Of a stretch of 64,000 nt of DNA, positions 30,665-40,116 are shown in pieces; within the stretch, counting starts at the first letter, position 1, and the number at the start of each line of letters is the position of its first letter. Position numbers and translations under genes: made by a program. A model generated the notes under the pieces. That model had not been told where the DNA came from, made no database searches, and saw only the letters and a list, made by a program, of their open reading frames with translations. Location: NCBI GenBank assembly GCA_031274715.1, contig JAISPT010000067.1, positions 1-64,000 on the forward strand. The letters are read 5' to 3'. Source of the stretch: Azonexus sp. (lineage in GTDB: Bacteria > Pseudomonadota > Gammaproteobacteria > Burkholderiales > Rhodocyclaceae).

Positions 30665-32557
30665 ATGACCCGCTCCCACCATCCCCTCGAACTGCTCGCC
30701 CCAGCCAAAAACGCCGAATTTGGCATCGAAGCCATCAAGCACGGCGCCGACGCCGTCTATATCGGTGGTCCGACTTTCGGCGCCCGCTATGGCGCCGGCA
30801 ACGATGTCGCCAAAATCCGACAGCTATGTGATTTTGCCCACCGCTACCGGGCCAAGGTCTTCGTCACACTCAACACCATCCTGCACGACACGGAACTCGA
30901 AAATGCCCGGCAACTAGCCTGGGATTTATACACCGCCGGCGCCGACGCCCTGATCATCCAGGACATGGGCCTGCTCGAACTCGACCTGCCGCCGATCCAG
31001 CTCCACGCCTCGACCCAGGCCGACATCCGCCATCCAGCCAAGGCTAAATTCCTGGCCGATGTCGGCTTCTCGCAAATCGTCCTGGCGCGCGAAATGAGCC
31101 TCGACGAAATCGCGGCCGTGGCCGCGCAAACCGACATCACATTGGAATATTTTGTCCATGGCGCGCTGTGTGTCGCTTATTCCGGACAGTGCTACATCAG
31201 CCACGCCCATACCGGGCGCAGCGCCAATCGCGGCGAATGCTCGCAGGCTTGTCGCCTGCCCTACACCCTGGTCGATGACAAGGGCCGGACGATCCGCGAG
31301 AACCAGCACCTGCTGTCGATGAAGGACAACAACCAGAGCGGCAACCTATTGGCGCTGATCGAGGCCGGTGTCTCGTCGTTCAAGATCGAGGGACGGCTGA
31401 AGGATCTCTCCTACGTCAAGAACATCACCGCCCACTACCGCCAGCTGCTTGACGAGATCATCGCCGGCAACCCGCAGTACAGCCGGGCCTCGTCCGGGCA
31501 GTCGACCTTCACCTTCACGTCGCGCCCGGACAAGACCTTCAACCGCGGCTACACCGACTATTTCGCCACCGGCCGCCAGGATGACATCGGCGCTTTCGAC
31601 TCGCCGGCCTTCGTCGGCGAACCGATTGGCGAAGTTGCCGCGCTCGGCGACGGCTGGCTCGAAATCGCTACCGAAGAGGAATTCCACAACGGCGACGGCG
31701 TCTGCTTCCACGATGCGCACGGCAACGTCCAAGGCATGCGCATCAACCGCGTCGATGGCCGACGCCTCTATCCGGCCGAGATGCCGGCCGAGCTGACCGC
31801 AGGCACCACCTTGTTCCGCAACCGCGACCAGGCATTCGAACGGGCGCTGGAAAAGGAATCGGCCGAGCGCCGGGTGCGGGTCTGGCCGCACCTGGCTGAG
31901 ACGGCCGACGGCTTTGTGCTGACACTACGCGACGAAGATGGTGTGACAGCCAGCGCCGAACTGGCCAAGGATGGCAAGATCGGCCGCGAGCTGGCGCAGC
32001 ACCCGGAACAAGCGATGGACAAACTGCGCGAGAACCTCGGCAAGTTCGGCAACACGATGTTCGCCGCTGCGGCGGTCGAGCTGGCGCTGTCGCAGCCGTG
32101 GTTCCTGCCGCTCGGCGCCATCAACGCGCTACGCCGCACGGCCGCCGAACGACTGGAAGCCGCCCGCATCGCCAGCCACCCACGCCCGCCGCGCGCGGCA
32201 CCGGCGGCGACTCCGGCACCCTACCCACAGCAAGAATTGACCTATCTCGGCAACGTCTTCAACGCCAAAGCCCGCGCTTTCTACGAGAAGCACGGCGTCA
32301 AGTTGATCGAGGAGGCCTACGAGACTGGTAACGAAAAAGGCATGGTCGCACTGATGATCACCCGCCACTGCCTGCGTTACAGCTTCAACCTCTGCCCAAA
32401 GGAAGTGAAGCACCTGAAGCCGGACCCGATGACGCTGCTCAACGGCAACGAGAAGCTGATTCTCAAGTTCGACTGCAAGGCCTGCGAAATGCACGTCATC
32501 GGCAAGATGAAGAAAGGCGTCAGGCTCAACTTGGGAAGCATCCGTCCGGCATCATAA
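30665..32557 (+). CDS. rlhA: RlhA-like U32 family protein, 23S rRNA hydroxylation
   Basis: A 630-residue U32 (collagenase-like) protein with the start LELLAPAKNAEFGIEAIKHGADAVYIG and the signature EYFVHGALCVAYSGQCYIS, followed by NRGECSQACRLPY. The four cysteines match the Fe-S-type ligands of this family. The long C-terminal extension resembles E. coli YdcP/RlhA (about 653 residues), which hydroxylates C2501 of 23S rRNA, better than the shorter YegQ/TrhP. It follows the methyltransferase gene by seven bases. RlhA versus TrhP is judged from length and domain layout. Confidence 0.82.
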   Translation: MTRSHHPLELLAPAKNAEFGIEAIKHGADAVYIGGPTFGARYGAGNDVAKIRQLCDFAHRYRAKVFVTLNTILHDTELENARQLAWDLYTAGADALIIQDMGLLELDLPPIQLHASTQADIRHPAKAKFLADVGFSQIVLAREMSLDEIAAVAAQTDITLEYFVHGALCVAYSGQCYISHAHTGRSANRGECSQACRLPYTLVDDKGRTIRENQHLLSMKDNNQSGNLLALIEAGVSSFKIEGRLKDLSYVKNITAHYRQLLDEIIAGNPQYSRASSGQSTFTFTSRPDKTFNRGYTDYFATGRQDDIGAFDSPAFVGEPIGEVAALGDGWLEIATEEEFHNGDGVCFHDAHGNVQGMRINRVDGRRLYPAEMPAELTAGTTLFRNRDQAFERALEKESAERRVRVWPHLAETADGFVLTLRDEDGVTASAELAKDGKIGRELAQHPEQAMDKLRENLGKFGNTMFAAAAVELALSQPWFLPLGAINALRRTAAERLEAARIASHPRPPRAAPAATPAPYPQQELTYLGNVFNAKARAFYEKHGVKLIEEAYETGNEKGMVALMITRHCLRYSFNLCPKEVKHLKPDPMTLLNGNEKLILKFDCKACEMHVIGKMKKGVRLNLGSIRPAS

Positions 32558-32593
32558 CGACATGCAACCGACCGCCTGACCGTCAGCCGCGCC

Positions 32594-33145
32594 TCATTCC
32601 CCGGGGCCGGCCTGCAGTACCGCCGGGTGCAATTCCACCTGCCGGCGGTCACTGCCCAGCCAGACGACACCGTCCTGGATCGTGCACTGCAGCTTCATGC
32701 TGCGCTCGGCCAGGGAAGCCAGGGCCTTGCCCTCTTCCGCCGCCAGTTGCAGCACGCGCAGATTTTTCTGGCTGCCGACCTTGGCAGCGGTCTGCTGCCA
32801 CCAGATATCGGCGCCCCGCCCGCCATAGGCCAGTACGACGACCTGGCGGGCGCGATTGCAGGCGCGACGGATGTTTTTCTCGTCCGGCAGGCCGACATCG
32901 ATCCAGCATGCGATGGCGCCAGTGGCATCGACATCCTGCAAGTCGGCCTCGTCCTCGGTCGACAAGCCACGACCGAAGGCCAGCGTCGGCGATGCGTTGA
33001 GAGCGAAGGCCAGCAGCCGGACCATCATCCGCTCGTCGGTTTCCGACGGATGGCGCGCCAACGTCAGCGCGTGCTCGGCGAAATAGCCGCGGTCGAGGTC
33101 GGCCAGTTGCAGTTCGGCCTTGAAGATGGTGGATTTGAGTGCCAT
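32594..33145 (-). CDS. yaeQ: YaeQ family protein
   Basis: A 183-residue protein (E. coli YaeQ has 181) starting MALKSTIFKAELQLADLDR, the usual family start, at 33145; the frame stays open upstream with unconserved sequence. Family features include LTLARHPSETDERMMVRLLAFAL, CWIDVGLPDEKNIRRAC and the W-x-x-D/E segments of the PD-(D/E)XK-like fold. The cellular role is unknown. It converges with rlhA, 36 bases apart. Confidence 0.9.
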   Translation of the reverse strand: MALKSTIFKAELQLADLDRGYFAEHALTLARHPSETDERMMVRLLAFALNASPTLAFGRGLSTEDEADLQDVDATGAIACWIDVGLPDEKNIRRACNRARQVVVLAYGGRGADIWWQQTAAKVGSQKNLRVLQLAAEEGKALASLAERSMKLQCTIQDGVVWLGSDRRQVELHPAVLQAGPGE

Positions 33146-33286
33146 GCGGGCGAGCGGCGAAAAAGCGCGGATTATCCCACGCAACCGCCCCCGCTGCCGT
33201 GCCGAATTCGGCACCATCCATTACCTTGGCATAGCCACCTACAAGATCGGCACCTTGCTGCTCAAACAATAAATAATTTACTAATG

Positions 33287-33311
33287 AAATATTTTTTAAT
33301 AAAATATTTCC
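33287..33311. promoter_or_regulatory. Perfect AT-rich dyad, candidate MarR operator
   Basis: GAAATATTTT and AAAATATTTC form perfect 10-bp arms around five bases (TTAAT), 30 bases upstream of the first gene of the efflux operon, whose second gene encodes a MarR regulator. MarR-family operators are usually palindromes of this size overlapping the promoter. The surrounding 196-base gap holds no gene. Confidence 0.6.
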
Positions 33312-33341
33312 ATCTTGTTTCTGGAAAAGCGCATAGACATC

Positions 33342-34778
33342 ATGCGTAGCATTCTTCCTCTCATCGGTTTAGCCGCCCTGATCGGCCTTGCCGGCTGCGC
33401 GAGCATGGGCGACAACGCGCCGCAGGCGAAATTGCTCGATGCCAACACGCTGGAAACCGGCTTGCCCCCGACACAAGCGCAGTGGCCCTCCGAGCATTGG
33501 TGGGAACGCTACGGCGATCCCCAACTCGACAAGTTGATCGATACCGCCTTGCGCGACAGTCCCAGTCTGCGCATCGCTGAGGCGCGCGTGCGGCAGGCAC
33601 AAGGCATCTCGAACATCGCCGAGGCAGCGACACTGCCGGGTGGCGGCATTAACGCCTCGTTTTCGCGCGAACTGTTCTCCAGCACCGATTTCATCCCGCC
33701 GCCCTGGGCCGGCAATTACGACTGGCGTAACAGCCTCACCGCCAATGTCAGCTACGACCTCGATTTGTGGGGCCGCAACCGTAGCGCGCTCGCCGCCGCC
33801 GTGGCCGAAACCCGCGTCGCGGAGGCCGAATCGCAGATGGCGAGGCTCGGACTGGAGAACCGCATCGTCCGCGCTTATCTGCAACTGGCGCTACGCTACA
33901 CACTGAAAGATTCTCTGGAGGAGATGCTCAAAAATCGTCAGCGCGCGCTCGACATCACGCGCCGAAAGCAAGCCGCCGGCTTGGCAACCGAAGTCGAAAT
34001 CAGCCAGCTCGAAGCGGCGATTCCACGGCTACAGACGCAGATCGAGCAGCACGCGGAAGCGATCACCCTGCTCTGCCACCAGCTTTCGGCACTGATCGGC
34101 CAAGGGCCGGTGGCGGGCGAGGACATCAAGCGCCCGACGCTGAGTCTCGCTGACGACGACTGGCTGCGCCTGCCGACCAATGTGCCGGCCGATCTGATCG
34201 GCCACCGGCCCGATGTCGCCGCACAGCGCTGGGGCGCGGAAGCGGCAGCGCATGACATCGATGTCGCCAAGGCCGCCTTTTACCCGAACATCAACCTGAT
34301 GGCCTTCATCGGCTTCCAAGCTGTCGGCCTCAGTCACTTCATCAACAACGACTCGGCGGTACGCGGCATCGGTCCGGCCATCTCGCTGCCGATCTTCGAC
34401 GGCGCCCGCCTGCGCGGCAATCTGGCGGCGCATACCGCCGGCTACGACATCGCCGTGGAAAGCTATAACCAGACGGTGCTGCACGCACTTGAAAACGTCG
34501 CCGGCGCTCTGGCTTCGGCGCAATCGGCGCAACAGCAGAAGCGACTAAGCGACTCTGGCGTAGTTGCCGCAAAAAGGGCGCACGACCTTGCCCGCAAGGG
34601 CCATGCAGCCGGCCTCACGGATTTTCTGGTGGTCCTGAGCAGCGAAGTCGACTTGATTCAGCAACAGGACATGCAAGCCGCCGTCATGGCGTACCGCTTG
34701 CAGAGCTACGCCGACCTGATGCTCGCTCTGGGCGGCGGATGGAGCGGCGCTTTGCCGCCGCAGGAGCAGCAACCATGA
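33342..34778 (+). CDS. Outer membrane efflux lipoprotein (NodT/OprM family)
   Basis: A 478-residue TolC-type outer membrane factor from the ATG at 33342. A lipoprotein signal ends in LIGLAGC (Cys19). Two OEP repeats follow: WWERYGDPQLDKLIDTAL early, the periplasmic helices, VPADLIGHRPDVAAQRW, and PAISLPIFDGARLRGNLAAHTAGYD. It would form the channel for the FUSC/HlyD pump encoded downstream. It is the first gene of the operon and overlaps the MarR gene by four bases. Confidence 0.92.
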   Translation: MRSILPLIGLAALIGLAGCASMGDNAPQAKLLDANTLETGLPPTQAQWPSEHWWERYGDPQLDKLIDTALRDSPSLRIAEARVRQAQGISNIAEAATLPGGGINASFSRELFSSTDFIPPPWAGNYDWRNSLTANVSYDLDLWGRNRSALAAAVAETRVAEAESQMARLGLENRIVRAYLQLALRYTLKDSLEEMLKNRQRALDITRRKQAAGLATEVEISQLEAAIPRLQTQIEQHAEAITLLCHQLSALIGQGPVAGEDIKRPTLSLADDDWLRLPTNVPADLIGHRPDVAAQRWGAEAAAHDIDVAKAAFYPNINLMAFIGFQAVGLSHFINNDSAVRGIGPAISLPIFDGARLRGNLAAHTAGYDIAVESYNQTVLHALENVAGALASAQSAQQQKRLSDSGVVAAKRAHDLARKGHAAGLTDFLVVLSSEVDLIQQQDMQAAVMAYRLQSYADLMLALGGGWSGALPPQEQQP

Positions 34779-35266
34779 AGACCTTCAAGTCCACCGAGCA
34801 CCGTATCGCGCGTTGTGGCGAGCGCATGCCGGATTATCCCGTGCGCCTCGTAACCTTGAACCGTCTCGCCTACCACGTACAGAAACGTACGCAGGACAGG
34901 CTTGCCGCGGCACTCAGGCAATATGACATGACCACCGTCGGCTACACCGCGCTGATGGTGCTCTACGGCTCCGCAGACGAAACTCAGCGGGCCTCTGAGC
35001 TTGGCGAAGCCTGCTCGGAAAAACCAGCCAACATGACGCGCATCTGCAACGACCTCGCCGCGCGCGGTCTGATCGACCGCCGCAGCAGCGACACCGACCG
35101 GCGCGGCGTGGTCATCTCGCTCACCGCCGCCGGCCGTGCATTAGTCGAGAGCATTTCGCCGGAATACCGGGCCATCGTCGAACGGAGTTATGCCGGCATC
35201 GACACAGTTTCGCTGCAACAGTGCGAGCGCATGCTGCGCCGCCAGCTCGACAATCTTGCGGACTAA
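34775..35266 (+). CDS. MarR-family transcriptional regulator
   Basis: A 163-residue winged-helix regulator. The ATG overlaps the stop of the outer membrane factor gene. ELGEACSEKPANMTRICNDLAARGLI is the recognition-helix region and RRSSDTDRRGVVISLTAAG the beta-wing with the conserved D-x-R. By position it controls the efflux operon it sits in, with ligands likely to be aromatic acids or similar pump substrates. The perfect dyad at 33287 is its likely operator. Confidence 0.9.
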   Translation: MKTFKSTEHRIARCGERMPDYPVRLVTLNRLAYHVQKRTQDRLAAALRQYDMTTVGYTALMVLYGSADETQRASELGEACSEKPANMTRICNDLAARGLIDRRSSDTDRRGVVISLTAAGRALVESISPEYRAIVERSYAGIDTVSLQQCERMLRRQLDNLAD

Positions 35267-35267
35267 C

Positions 35268-37385
35268 ATGAACGAAGCCGCACATCCCATCCGCGCCAAT
35301 CCGCTATTCGCGGTGCTGGCCGACTGGCGAACAAGCGAATGGCCACGCTGGCTATTCGTCATCAAGGTTCTGCTGGCGGCCTTTCTGGCACTGTGGATCG
35401 CCTTTTTCCTCGGCTTCGATTCACCGCGCAGCGCCATGCTCACGGTATTCATCGTCGCGCTGCCGAGTACCGGCATGGCGCTGGAAAAAAGTGCTTACCG
35501 GCTGATCGGCACGCTGGTCGGCTCGGTCGCGGCGCTCACCCTGATCGGTCTGTTCGGTCAGCACGCGCCCCTGCTGTTCCTCGCGCTGGCGACGTGGGCG
35601 GGACTGTGCACCGCCGGCGCGGCTTACATGCGCAATGCCCGCTCCTACGGCTTCGTGTTGTCCGGTTACACCGCCTGCATGATCGTGCTGCCGTCGATCA
35701 ACCATCCGCTCGGGGTATTCGATGTGACGATCGCGCGCGTCACCGAAATCTCCCTCGGCATTCTCTGCTACGCGCTGGTGAACGACATATTTTTTCCCAA
35801 CCACCAGAGCGACCAACTCGTGTTCAGGGTACGCGGCCTCTACACAGCTTTCGCCACGCTGTGCCGCGATGCGATGCGCTACCGGATCACGCGCGAAGAA
35901 CTCGAACAGCGCCATCTGCAAATCTCCGCCGACGCCACCGTGCTGGAAGCGGAACGCCTCGCCGCTCTCTTTGAAGCCGGCGACATTCGCCTGCGCAGCC
36001 GCAAACTGCACGCGCTGTACACCGCCACCGTGGCGACGCTGACCACCTTTCACACCCTGCACCAACTCATGGAACGCCTGCGCAACCGCGCCGATTCACC
36101 GATTCCGGCGCTGCTGCAACCGCTGTTCGAGGCCTTCACGGACGCACTGATGATCGGCGACGAGCCGGCGCGCAACGCGGCAGAGGCAGAGGTGACGCTG
36201 GGCAAGCTCGATCTGCTGCTGCGCGGCCTGCCGCTCATCTGCGAATCGCTGCGCGCCGAGCACGGCGCCATGCTGGACACGTACCGCCGCCTCGATCTCG
36301 ATACCGCGCTCGAACTGCTGCAACGTTTCGCCGCCGAGTATCGTGCGCTGGTCGCCATCTACATGGCGCTGCCCAACAACCGCGATCGCGAAAACGAGAA
36401 AGATCTCCCTGCTCCCGTATACCACTCCAGTACGCCGCGCATCATCGCCCTTGCCGCCGGCCTGCGTAACGCCGCCACCCTGCTGATACTAGGTTTCGCC
36501 TGGTACGCGCTGAACTGGCCGAGTGCAACCGGCGCAGTATTGCTGGCGACGATTTTCTGCGGCCTCGCCGCCTCGTCGCCGACGCCGACCCGCATGATCC
36601 AGGCCATCATGAAAGGTTTCCTGCTCGGCGGACCTTTCGCTTTCATCTGCGCCTTCTTCATCCTCGATCGCGTCGAAGGTTTCCCCATGCTCATTGTTGG
36701 CATGGCGCCGTTCGTCGCCATCGGCGCGTATATCTCCACCTTGCCCGGTCGTACCGGCATAGGCACCGGCTTCAACATGATGTTCGCGCAAATGGTCGCG
36801 CCGGAAAACCAGATGCGCTTCGACATCGCCAATTTCATCAACGACGCCAGTGCGCAAATCATCGGCCTGCTATTGGCCAGCTTGATGTTCGCGCTGATTC
36901 TGCCGGAGCATCGCGTCGGATCGCTTCGCCATACCCTCGCCGCACTGTGGGAGGAAGCCGAGCGGGTATGCAGCGCTGCATCGGTCACGCTGCGCCACGA
37001 GTTCGAAAGCCGTATACACGACCTGTTCCACCAACTCGGCCTCGACGGAAAACCAGACGCGACAAAACGCGCCATCGCCAACCAGGCGCTGACACTGCTC
37101 GAACTCGGCCATGCCGTGATCAGCCTGCGCCACGAACTCGAAACACAGTCTTTCCCCGTGGCGGTACATGACGCAATACAGCGCGTCGTAAAACGAATGT
37201 CGGCATTCTTTCATCGACCGGACGAGACCACGCGCCTCGCCACCATCGCCGCGCTCGACGACGCTCTGCGCGCCTGCACCGAAATACCCAACGCCGCGCG
37301 CCTACGGGCCGAGCTACATCTGCTGCGCGTCGGTCTGCTCGATGACCCCGCCTCGCTTTACAAGGAGCTTCCCGATGTCGCGTGA
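35268..37385 (+). CDS. FUSC-family permease (AaeB/fusaric acid resistance type)
   Basis: A 705-residue inner-membrane protein starting one base after the MarR stop. Two blocks of hydrophobic helices lie at about residues 25-165 and 385-545, each followed by a cytoplasmic helical region, the layout of AaeB and fusaric-acid efflux proteins. SPRSAMLTVFIVALPSTGMALEK marks the first block and TGAVLLATIFCGLAASSPTP the second. With the DUF1656 and HlyD proteins it would export aromatic carboxylic acids or related weak acids; the exact substrate is not readable. Confidence 0.92.
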   Translation: MNEAAHPIRANPLFAVLADWRTSEWPRWLFVIKVLLAAFLALWIAFFLGFDSPRSAMLTVFIVALPSTGMALEKSAYRLIGTLVGSVAALTLIGLFGQHAPLLFLALATWAGLCTAGAAYMRNARSYGFVLSGYTACMIVLPSINHPLGVFDVTIARVTEISLGILCYALVNDIFFPNHQSDQLVFRVRGLYTAFATLCRDAMRYRITREELEQRHLQISADATVLEAERLAALFEAGDIRLRSRKLHALYTATVATLTTFHTLHQLMERLRNRADSPIPALLQPLFEAFTDALMIGDEPARNAAEAEVTLGKLDLLLRGLPLICESLRAEHGAMLDTYRRLDLDTALELLQRFAAEYRALVAIYMALPNNRDRENEKDLPAPVYHSSTPRIIALAAGLRNAATLLILGFAWYALNWPSATGAVLLATIFCGLAASSPTPTRMIQAIMKGFLLGGPFAFICAFFILDRVEGFPMLIVGMAPFVAIGAYISTLPGRTGIGTGFNMMFAQMVAPENQMRFDIANFINDASAQIIGLLLASLMFALILPEHRVGSLRHTLAALWEEAERVCSAASVTLRHEFESRIHDLFHQLGLDGKPDATKRAIANQALTLLELGHAVISLRHELETQSFPVAVHDAIQRVVKRMSAFFHRPDETTRLATIAALDDALRACTEIPNAARLRAELHLLRVGLLDDPASLYKELPDVA

Positions 37386-37575
37386 GATTGAAATTCTCGG
37401 CACATTCGTGCCCGGCCTGCTCATCGTCGGGCTACTCGCCGCCGTCGTGCAAGTCGGCCTCGACTGGCTGTGTGCTCACTACAACATCTATCGTCACGTC
37501 TGGCATCGCTCCCTGTTTCGCCTTTGCATGTTCGTTTGCGTTTGGGGCGCGCTGAGCCTGATTCTGATTCACTGA
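37375..37575 (+). CDS. DUF1656 small membrane protein (AaeX-like)
   Basis: A 66-residue protein starting MSREIEILGTFVPGLLIVG, with two membrane helices at about 10-28 and 43-64. DUF1656/AaeX proteins accompany FUSC pumps in most operons, and their role in the complex is not established. Its ATG lies inside the end of the FUSC gene (11-base overlap), indicating tight coupling. Confidence 0.92.
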   Translation: MSREIEILGTFVPGLLIVGLLAAVVQVGLDWLCAHYNIYRHVWHRSLFRLCMFVCVWGALSLILIH

Positions 37576-37593
37576 TCTTCACTGGATGTCATC

Positions 37594-38451
37594 ATGAAAA
37601 CATTTTTCCGCTATGCCATCACTGCCGCGATCGTGATTGTCGCCCTGCTGTTCGGCAAATACCTGTGGGACGACAATATCTACGCGCCATGGACGCGCGA
37701 TGGTCGCGTCAAGGCCAACGTCATCAACATCGCGCCTGACGTATCCGGCATCGTGACCAGTGTGCCCGTACACGACAATCAGTTCGTGAAAAAGGGCGAG
37801 GTACTGTTCACCATCGACAGAAACCGTTACGCCGACGCGCTGGCGCAGGCCGAAGCCACTTTGGCCGCACAGAACGCCGAGAAGGTCATGCGCGGCCGCG
37901 AAGCCGCGCGTCGCGCCAAGCTCGACAATTCCATCGTAACCAGCGAAAACCGCGAATCGGCGGATTCCCTCTCCAGCATCGCCGCCGCCAAATACCAGGT
38001 GGCCCAGGCGGCACGCGATACGACCAGGCTCAATCTCGAACGCACCGAGATACGCGCGCCGGCGGACGGCTACGTCACCAACCTGCGCGTCTTTGTCGGT
38101 GATTTCGCCGGCGCCGGCACCTCACGGCTGGCCCTGATCGATGCCAACTCCTTCTACGTCGACGGCTATTTCGAGGAAACCAAGCTGCCCCGGATCACAA
38201 TCGGCGACGAGGTCGAGTTGCGCTTCCTCAGCGCTCTGCCCAATCTGAAGGGACATGTCGAAAGCATCGCACGCGGTATCACCGACCGCGATGCGGCGAC
38301 CGGGCGCGAACTGCTCGCCGATGTCAATCCAACTTTCAATTGGGTGCGGCTAGCGCAACGTATTCCAGTACGCGTGCGCATCGACGATCTGCCGGCCGAT
38401 CATCGTCTATCGGCGGGAATGACCTGCACAGTCGTAGTCAAACCGCAGTGA
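37594..38451 (+). CDS. HlyD-family periplasmic adaptor (AaeA/EmrA-like)
   Basis: A 285-residue adaptor with an N-terminal membrane helix at about 7-24, a lipoyl-like half (NIAPDVSGIVTSVPVHDNQFVKKGEVLFTID), a helical hairpin at about 85-150 and the matching half (IRAPADGYVTNLRVFVGD). It links the FUSC permease to the outer membrane factor. It is the last gene of the operon, 18 bases after the DUF1656 gene. Confidence 0.93.
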   Translation: MKTFFRYAITAAIVIVALLFGKYLWDDNIYAPWTRDGRVKANVINIAPDVSGIVTSVPVHDNQFVKKGEVLFTIDRNRYADALAQAEATLAAQNAEKVMRGREAARRAKLDNSIVTSENRESADSLSSIAAAKYQVAQAARDTTRLNLERTEIRAPADGYVTNLRVFVGDFAGAGTSRLALIDANSFYVDGYFEETKLPRITIGDEVELRFLSALPNLKGHVESIARGITDRDAATGRELLADVNPTFNWVRLAQRIPVRVRIDDLPADHRLSAGMTCTVVVKPQ

Positions 38452-38601
38452 GTTTTTCCGGCATCATCGCCAGCACGACCAGATACACGCAGACGGTCGA
38501 TGTTGTTGTTGGCAGCAGCGATTGCCGCTGATGTCGTCGATCTATTGCCCCGCCGACGCCGAATTCGTCTCGGCCCTGCTTCGGCGTTGAACCGGCTGCC
38601 C

Positions 38602-38639
38602 GGATTCCCCGCCCGCCGGCAGGCGATGCGGGGAAATCC
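38602..38639. terminator. Hairpin between the efflux operon and satP
   Basis: GGATTCCCCGC (38602-38612) pairs with GCGGGGAAATCC (38628-38639), with one bulged base and a 15-base loop, 13 bases from the satP stop. No long T-tract follows. It probably ends satP transcription and may serve both converging units. Confidence 0.5.
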
Positions 38640-38652
38640 GATGCCGGGATGC

Positions 38653-39288
38653 TTACTTCGCCGGACCCTTGTGGATCAGGCCCAGCGGCGCGCCGAGCGG
38701 CAGCACCACGCGCCCGAAGTAATTGTTCAGGAAGATGGCGCCGGCTGCGTAGAAGCCGATCAGCGAAATCAGGAATTCCGACCATGCCGCCAGCGGATTG
38801 AAGACTTCCTTCGCGATGCCGAGCGACGCCATGCCCAGTGAGAACAACAAGACGTTGATCAGCACCAGAATCGCGGCAAAGGCCTTGTTGGCCTCAAAGG
38901 CGGCAACCATCACGAACAGCGAGAAGAACAGATAGGCGAAGCAGGCGAAGGCGAACTGGCGCGGATCGGCACTCTCGCCGACCGGACCGAACCAGCCGAG
39001 CGTCATCGCCCAATGGATAGCGACGGCGGCCCAGAACAGGCCGTAGGCGCCAAGCACGATGGCCCCGAAATAATTGTTCTTCTTAAAGTCGACGCTGGAC
39101 GCCCAAATCTGGGCGGCCGACCCGAGGCAGATCGCCCACGGAATGATGAAGGAAAAACCGCTGGTCCAGCCCATCTTGGCCGACGAGGCGACGAAAGTCG
39201 TCAACGACAGCCCGAATACGCCCAGCGCTGTCGGGTCCGACAGCATCATCCGGGTTTCGGTGAAGGCGGAAGAATTCTGCGTGCTCAT
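38653..39288 (-). CDS. satP: SatP-type acetate/succinate transporter (GPR1/FUN34/YaaH family)
   Basis: A 211-residue inner-membrane protein from the ATG at 39288, which follows AGGAGAG; the longer open frame upstream has no signal. Six membrane helices are evident. The family motif N-P-A-P-L-G-L-x-x-F is replaced by DPTALGVFGLSLTTFV at the N-terminus, and the conserved GFYAAGAIFLNNYFGR lies near the end. These proteins take up acetate or succinate with protons. The gene is monocistronic and convergent with the efflux operon. Confidence 0.88.
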   Translation of the reverse strand: MSTQNSSAFTETRMMLSDPTALGVFGLSLTTFVASSAKMGWTSGFSFIIPWAICLGSAAQIWASSVDFKKNNYFGAIVLGAYGLFWAAVAIHWAMTLGWFGPVGESADPRQFAFACFAYLFFSLFVMVAAFEANKAFAAILVLINVLLFSLGMASLGIAKEVFNPLAAWSEFLISLIGFYAAGAIFLNNYFGRVVLPLGAPLGLIHKGPAK

Positions 39289-39404
39289 GTAATGCTCTCC
39301 TAAATATCCGGTTCGATCGACCGGAGCGCCGGAAAACCGCCGCTGGCCGGTTGCGCCTTCCCTGGACACCCTGCTTTTATTTACCGGCCCGCACACCAGA
39401 AGCG

Positions 39405-39426
39405 GAACGATATCTTGTCATCGTTC
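39405..39426. promoter_or_regulatory. Inverted repeat upstream of satP
   Basis: GAACGAT (39405-39411) and ATCGTTC (39420-39426), perfect 7-bp arms around eight bases, about 117 bases upstream of satP in a 299-base gap with no gene between satP and the rhodanese gene. It could be an operator for either divergent gene. The regulator is unknown. Confidence 0.3.
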
Positions 39427-39587
39427 ACGTTCCGTCCTGCCGCGTGGGTCGGCGCCTGGTTCTGCACCTGCCAACCCCACGAACAAGGGTACAGCGATGC
39501 ATGACTCATCAGCATACACTGGCCAAGACCGGTAACTGATGTACCGAGCCAGATTTATAATCACGCCAACACTCTCTCCAGCACATC

Positions 39588-40043
39588 ATGCGCCTGTTCT
39601 TTACCCCCCTCCTGCTCAGTGGCTGCCTCGCGCTCGCCAGCCTCGCCGCCCGTGCCGAAGTCATCGATATCGGCAATGCCGAGCTGGCCCAGCTCATGCA
39701 GCAAGGCGTACCGGTCATCGACATCCGCCTGCAAGTGGAATGGGAAGAGACCGGCATCGTTGCCGGCAGCAAGCTGAACACCTTCTTCGACGAGCGCGGC
39801 TACGCCGACCCAGCAGCCTGGCTGGAGAAGATCAAGCCCTACACCAAGGCGGACCAGCCGGTCATCGTCATCTGCCGCACCGGCAACCGTACCCGCGCCG
39901 TCAGCCGCTTCCTATCGCAACAGGCCGGCTACGCTACCGTCTACAACGTCAAGGCCGGCATCAAGGGCTGGATTCAGGACAGCCTGCCGGTCGTATCAGC
40001 GGCCCCAGCGATTGCCGCCTGCCGCAACGCCGGAACTTGCTGA
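39588..40043 (+). CDS. Periplasmic rhodanese-domain protein
   Basis: A 151-residue protein with a cleavable signal peptide (hydrophobic residues 5-20, cut near ARA). A single rhodanese domain follows, with the active-site loop CRTGNRT at Cys96 and the CH2A-like segment VIDIRLQVEWEETGIVAGS. The six-residue loop is of the sulfurtransferase type. A periplasmic location suggests sulfur or thiosulfate handling, or a stress role; no partner is adjacent. The C-terminus adds two cysteines (ACRNAGTC). Confidence 0.85.
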   Translation: MRLFFTPLLLSGCLALASLAARAEVIDIGNAELAQLMQQGVPVIDIRLQVEWEETGIVAGSKLNTFFDERGYADPAAWLEKIKPYTKADQPVIVICRTGNRTRAVSRFLSQQAGYATVYNVKAGIKGWIQDSLPVVSAAPAIAACRNAGTC

Positions 40044-40096
40044 ACCGGGCCATCGACCGCAAGCGCTGCGTCAGCTATTGATCCAACCACGAGTTT

Positions 40097-40115
40097 TGGC
40101 GCGCCCCTAGCGCCA
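40097..40115. terminator. Short hairpin between convergent rhodanese and rbgA genes
   Basis: TGGCGC and GCGCCA with a seven-base loop lie just before the rbgA stop, in the 73-base gap between the converging genes. There is no T-tract on either strand, so termination activity is uncertain. Confidence 0.35.
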
Positions 40116-40116
40116 G

